In this document: one piece after another, positions 60,941-64,000 of the stretch
Layout: every line of letters starts with the position of its first letter
Position numbering within the stretch: the first letter of the stretch is position 1
Assembly (NCBI RefSeq): GCF_030811655.1
Contig: NZ_JAUSRE010000011.1
Location: forward strand, 1 to 64,000
Source: Pseudarthrobacter enclensis
Lineage (GTDB): Bacteria > Actinomycetota > Actinomycetes > Actinomycetales > Micrococcaceae
Reading direction: 5' to 3'
DNA length: 64,000 bases
The notes under the pieces: model-generated
The model's input: the letters and a program-made list of their open reading frames with translations, nothing else
Told to the model about the DNA's origin: nothing
The model's database searches: none
Program-made: the position numbers and the translations under genes

Positions 60941-62275
60941 TTACTTGACTCCTTTGATGCGGGTGACGAGGACGGCGCCGATGATGCCGACGACGGCTCC
61001 GCCGATGAAGAGGGCCGGGTAGCCGCCGAGGGTGATCACCGGGAAGGCGATGGCGGGTACGAGGGACTGGGGCAGGGCCTGGGCGATATTGAAAACGCCG
61101 AACGTCTTGGCGTTCTCGCTCTGGCTTCCAGGGAGGAGGTCCGCGATGAGGGCCACGTCCACCGCACCAAAGCAGCCAAGGCCCAGGCCGGCGAGGGCCT
61201 GCCCCAGCAGGACCTGGTCCGTGGTGCTGCTGGTGGCAATGACCATCAGGCCCGCCATCATGATGATCGCGGAGGCAATGACCATGGCCTTGCGCTTTCC
61301 GATCCGGTCGCTGATCCAGCCGCCGCCGATGCTGGTCACCACGGTTCCCGCGGAGCTGACCAGGGTCGCCTGGAAAACGAGTCCCGGAACGGCGGTTTCT
61401 GCAACGTGGAGGTGGTCCGCGAAGAAGTAGGGCAGGTACAGCAAGCCGGCGCAGTAGCCCATGTAGACCAGGAACTTGGTGAACCAGGCCCACCCCAGGC
61501 CCGGGTAGGTGCGGGGGTTGAAGTAGAAGGAGCCTGCGATCTCCCGCAGGTTGAGCGGGGCAGGCTTTTCCGTCAGCACGCGGTCCTTGAAGGTGAAGGC
61601 GAAGACGAGGGTCACGGCGGTTCCCACCATGCCGGGGACCACGGCCATCTGGAAGGCGTTGTCGAACAGCTGGGCAAAGAACGCGGCGGCAACGAGGCCC
61701 ACCGGCAACGTCATCCCGATGAGGCCTGAGAGGCGGCCGCGCTCGGTGGGCGCTGTCTGGTCGGGGAGGGTGGCCACCAGGGCCGCCAGCGCCGCATTGA
61801 AGCTGAGCTGGGCGAGGACCCAGGCAACCAGGACTCCCGTCACGTTGGTGGCAGAACCCAGCAGCACCAGGGATGCCAGGCCTGCCAGCGAGCCGCCCAC
61901 AATCCATGGCTTGCGCATGCCGAAGCGGGATGTGGTGCGGTCACTGAGCCGGCCGAAAAAGGGGTTGGCCAGCAGTGCGATAAGGGCTCCGACGCCGGCA
62001 ACCAGGCTGAGCGCGCCGGCACGCGTTTCCGGGGTGGTGATTTCTGAAACTTTGATGGCCAGTACTACCAGGGCCGGGGCCAGGACGGCCATCCAGAGCC
62101 CGGCGCTGGCAATGGGCATGCCGATCACGTAGGCACGGGGTGTGCGGATTGGTGCCCCGGCGGGGACGGTTGAGGTGCTGGACGTTGAAGCAGTGCTGGG
62201 GTTTGAAACGGTGTTTGAGGGCGTTCCGCCGGCAGGCAGTCCTGCGGAATCCTCGCTGATGGTCTTGATGGCCAC
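60941..62275 (-). CDS. MFS sugar transporter (SLC45/GPH-like)
   Basis: A 444-residue importer with twelve predicted membrane helices. The characteristic loop 2-3 motif is LSDRTTSRFGMRKPWIVGG, and the second-half counterpart is WISDRIGKRKAMVIAS. The N-terminal 45 residues are Ser/Thr/Pro-rich and cytoplasmic. It lies directly upstream of the GH3 gene, so it likely brings in a beta-glucoside. The GTG at 62273-62275 is chosen because AGGAGG is 4 bases upstream; the longer open frame begins with a TTG without such a site. Divergent from a TetR gene over a palindrome. Confidence 0.88.
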   Translation of the reverse strand: MAIKTISEDSAGLPAGGTPSNTVSNPSTASTSSTSTVPAGAPIRTPRAYVIGMPIASAGLWMAVLAPALVVLAIKVSEITTPETRAGALSLVAGVGALIALLANPFFGRLSDRTTSRFGMRKPWIVGGSLAGLASLVLLGSATNVTGVLVAWVLAQLSFNAALAALVATLPDQTAPTERGRLSGLIGMTLPVGLVAAAFFAQLFDNAFQMAVVPGMVGTAVTLVFAFTFKDRVLTEKPAPLNLREIAGSFYFNPRTYPGLGWAWFTKFLVYMGYCAGLLYLPYFFADHLHVAETAVPGLVFQATLVSSAGTVVTSIGGGWISDRIGKRKAMVIASAIIMMAGLMVIATSSTTDQVLLGQALAGLGLGCFGAVDVALIADLLPGSQSENAKTFGVFNIAQALPQSLVPAIAFPVITLGGYPALFIGGAVVGIIGAVLVTRIKGVK

Positions 62276-62332
62276 GATGCCTCCTGACAAAAAAGTGACC
62301 CTCCGTTGGGTCCTGCAGAAGATGGTACCCGC

Positions 62333-62357
62333 AAAAACCTAGTGTGACTAGGTTTTT
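62333..62357. promoter_or_regulatory. Perfect palindromic operator, TetR type
   Basis: AAAAACCTAG (62333-62342) and its exact complement (62348-62357) are separated by TGTGA. The 25-bp dyad lies between the MFS and TetR starts, about 29 bp before the TetR ATG and 58 bp before the MFS start. A TetR-family dimer would cover both promoters. Confidence 0.82.
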
Positions 62358-62385
62358 TGAATTGGCGTTGAAATACACTGGCCTG

Positions 62386-62976
62386 ATGCCTTCATCAAAG
62401 CCGCGCGGCCAGTACGCCAAAGGCGCGGAACGCCGGGAACAGATCATCCAGACGGCCACGGACGTCTTCGCTACCGAAGGCTTTGAAGGCACGGCGCTCA
62501 AGCGCGTGGCAGAGCTGGTCGGGGTGAGGGAAGCAACCCTTTTCCATTACTTCCGGGGCAAGCAGGAACTCTTGACCGCCGTCCTGGCTGAGCGTGACCG
62601 GCGCAGCCTCGCGGCAATGGAAGCGGACCAGGCGGGGTTGGCGCTGATGGTGCGCTCCGCGGAACGGAACCGCCGCGAACCCGGGCTGACCACGCTGTAC
62701 GCCGTGGCATCCGCCACCGCCAACGATCCTGACCACGACTCGCACGCCTACTTCAAGGAACGCTACGCCGAGGTGGTCGGCGTGCTGGCGGCGGACATTG
62801 AACGCCGACAATCAGAGGGGGCGGCCCGCTCGGACCTGCCGGCGGAGGACCTGGCCCGCATGGTGGTGGCCGTCTCCGATGGCCTGCAGCTGCAGTGGCT
62901 CTATGACAAAGGCGTGGACGTGGCGGACGGCCTGCGCGATTTTATCGATGTACTCCTGAAACCGCCGCCCGCCTAG
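62386..62976 (+). CDS. TetR/AcrR-family regulator
   Basis: A 196-residue regulator. The helix-turn-helix is at about residues 10-60 (GAERREQIIQTATDVFATEG, LKRVAELVGVREATLFHYFR). The C-terminal ligand domain resembles TetR_C_6 (GLTTLYAVASATANDPDHDS, MVVAVSDGLQLQWLYDKGVD). It probably represses the MFS-GH3 operon and itself through the palindrome. TACACT at 62374-62379 lies 6 bases before the ATG, so a leaderless mRNA is likely. A GTG inside the palindrome (62344) is rejected. The effector is unknown. Confidence 0.9.
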   Translation: MPSSKPRGQYAKGAERREQIIQTATDVFATEGFEGTALKRVAELVGVREATLFHYFRGKQELLTAVLAERDRRSLAAMEADQAGLALMVRSAERNRREPGLTTLYAVASATANDPDHDSHAYFKERYAEVVGVLAADIERRQSEGAARSDLPAEDLARMVVAVSDGLQLQWLYDKGVDVADGLRDFIDVLLKPPPA

Positions 62977-62982
62977 CCCATA

Positions 62983-64000
62983 TCAGCCGTGGACTGTGGT
63001 CCGCGGCGCTTTCGCCGGTCCCGTGCTGGCCCGGACTTCCAGGCGCGGCTGGTACCAGCCGCCGGGAGGCTCGTCACCTTCCTTGCGGATCAGGGCCCGG
63101 AGCTGGCGCCATGCCTGCTCGCCCAGCTCGGTAATGGGCACCGCCCCGGTGGTGAGGGCCGGCGTCGTATACCTGGCAAAGGGGATGTCATCGAAGCCGG
63201 TCACGGAGATGTCGCCGGGAACCTCCAGCCCGCGCTCGTGCAGGCCGCTCATCAGGCCCATGGCCACCAGGTCGTTGAAGGCCAGGATTCCGGTGGCCCC
63301 GCTGGCCAGTACGGCATCGACGGCTTCATGGCCGGTGTCGAAATCCGAGCCGCCCTCCAGCATGGTTACGTCAACGTGCGGGTGGGCGGCCATGAACGCC
63401 TCCAGCCCCTTGAGCCGCATGTCGTTGGAGGCGCTCCCGTGCGGGCCTGCCAGGAAGGCCAGCCGCGCATGGCCCAGTTCCACCAGGTGCTCCGCAATGT
63501 CCTGGACGCCCTGGCCGTAGTCAACCACCAGGCTGGGAACGCCCGGCGCCGCGGTGGTCCGGTTGATCAGGACCAGGGGATGCAGCGACGGTGCGATCTC
63601 CTCCAGTTCGGCATCCGACATTCGCGGGGCGCACAGGACCAGTCCGTCGCACCGCCGGCGTGCCTCGCCGGCAAGGATGGACTCCTCGCTGGAAACTTCG
63701 AACGAGTCTGCGATGAGCACGCGGTAACCGTCCTGGGCTGCTGCCCGGCTCAGGCCGCGAAGAATGGCTTGGAACGTGGGGTTGGCCAGGTCCGGCACCA
63801 CGATGCCGATGGTGTCCGTTTTGCCAAGGGCCAGGCTGCGTCCCACCGGATTGGGCTGGTACTTCAGCTCCGCCGCAGCCGCACGTACCCTGGCAGCGAT
63901 TTCCGGATCCACGGTGAAATTCCCGTTCATGACCCGCGAAACGGTGGCATGGGATACTCCGGCCTTTACGGCGACATCCGCGATGCCGATCCGGCCGCTT
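62983..64000 (-). CDS. LacI-family regulator, 5' end outside the window
   Basis: At least 339 residues of a LacI/GalR-type repressor are present; the first few codons lie past the right edge. The helix-turn-helix is visible near the edge (IADVAVKAGVSHATVSRVMN). It is followed by the hinge region ELKYQPNPVGRSLALGKTD and a periplasmic-binding-type effector domain (TIGIVVPDLANPTFQAILRG, AFNDLVAMGLMSGLHERGLEVP, VTGFDDIPFARYTTPALTT). It ends 6 bp from the convergent TetR stop. It probably controls sugar genes further right or the GH3 unit; unknown. Confidence 0.93.
   Translation of the reverse strand, partial: SGRIGIADVAVKAGVSHATVSRVMNGNFTVDPEIAARVRAAAAELKYQPNPVGRSLALGKTDTIGIVVPDLANPTFQAILRGLSRAAAQDGYRVLIADSFEVSSEESILAGEARRRCDGLVLCAPRMSDAELEEIAPSLHPLVLINRTTAAPGVPSLVVDYGQGVQDIAEHLVELGHARLAFLAGPHGSASNDMRLKGLEAFMAAHPHVDVTMLEGGSDFDTGHEAVDAVLASGATGILAFNDLVAMGLMSGLHERGLEVPGDISVTGFDDIPFARYTTPALTTGAVPITELGEQAWRQLRALIRKEGDEPPGGWYQPRLEVRASTGPAKAPRTTVHG

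Overview
The window is chromosomal DNA of a high-GC actinobacterium of the Micrococcaceae, most like Arthrobacter or Pseudarthrobacter. This rests on strong G/C preference at third codon positions, frequent GTG/TTG starts, a homodimer-type aceE, MarP, a GlxR-like Crp, KtrAB, a Ssd/Tad locus and DUF4244. There are no phage genes, insertion sequences, CRISPR arrays or rRNA. About 54 protein genes and one tRNA fill nearly all of it.

Layout. 1-6.5 kb: 5' end of aceE (leftward), a short-chain dehydrogenase, an asparaginase/SCP-like pair, a membrane-anchored molybdopterin oxidoreductase, and purD-purC. 6.5-8.4 kb: a leftward XRE-TPR regulator faces a tiny rightward gene for a secreted peptide carrying the same octapeptide twice, followed by terminators and tRNA-Pro(CGG). 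This is the most interesting item in the window because it looks like an RRNPP-type peptide-signalling pair. 8.4-12.1 kb: a heterodimeric ABC exporter with one degenerate ATP site. 12.3-19.8 kb: metallophosphoesterase, class A PBP, DUF4177, RidA, Nudix, Crp/GlxR, MarP and aroQ.

19.9-26.4 kb: an alpha-galactoside cassette (ABC importer, DeoR regulator, GH36), apparently inserted into an otherwise conserved block. 26.6-49.6 kb: acs, a membrane protein, nth, CoA-type Nudix, a family A polymerase, a Tad/Flp pilus operon (TadZ/Ssd, TadA, TadB, TadC, DUF4244 pilin, two TadE-like proteins), an MrfA-like helicase, GNAT, TrhO, two lipoproteins, a methyltransferase and topA. Much of 12-50 kb recalls, from memory, the gene order of M. 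tuberculosis Rv3683 to Rv3646c.

49.6-64 kb: SseB-like, Ppx/GppA, proC, KtrA-KtrB potassium uptake, an AcuC-like deacetylase and an ArsR regulator. Then come L-lactate dehydrogenase with a divergent LldR/FadR regulator over two matching operators, and a beta-glucoside module (MFS importer plus GH3) divergent from a TetR regulator across a perfect palindrome. A LacI regulator runs off the right edge. Local regulators sit beside their likely targets and, in four cases, the candidate operator is visible. Functions come from motifs and family knowledge; no database search was possible.
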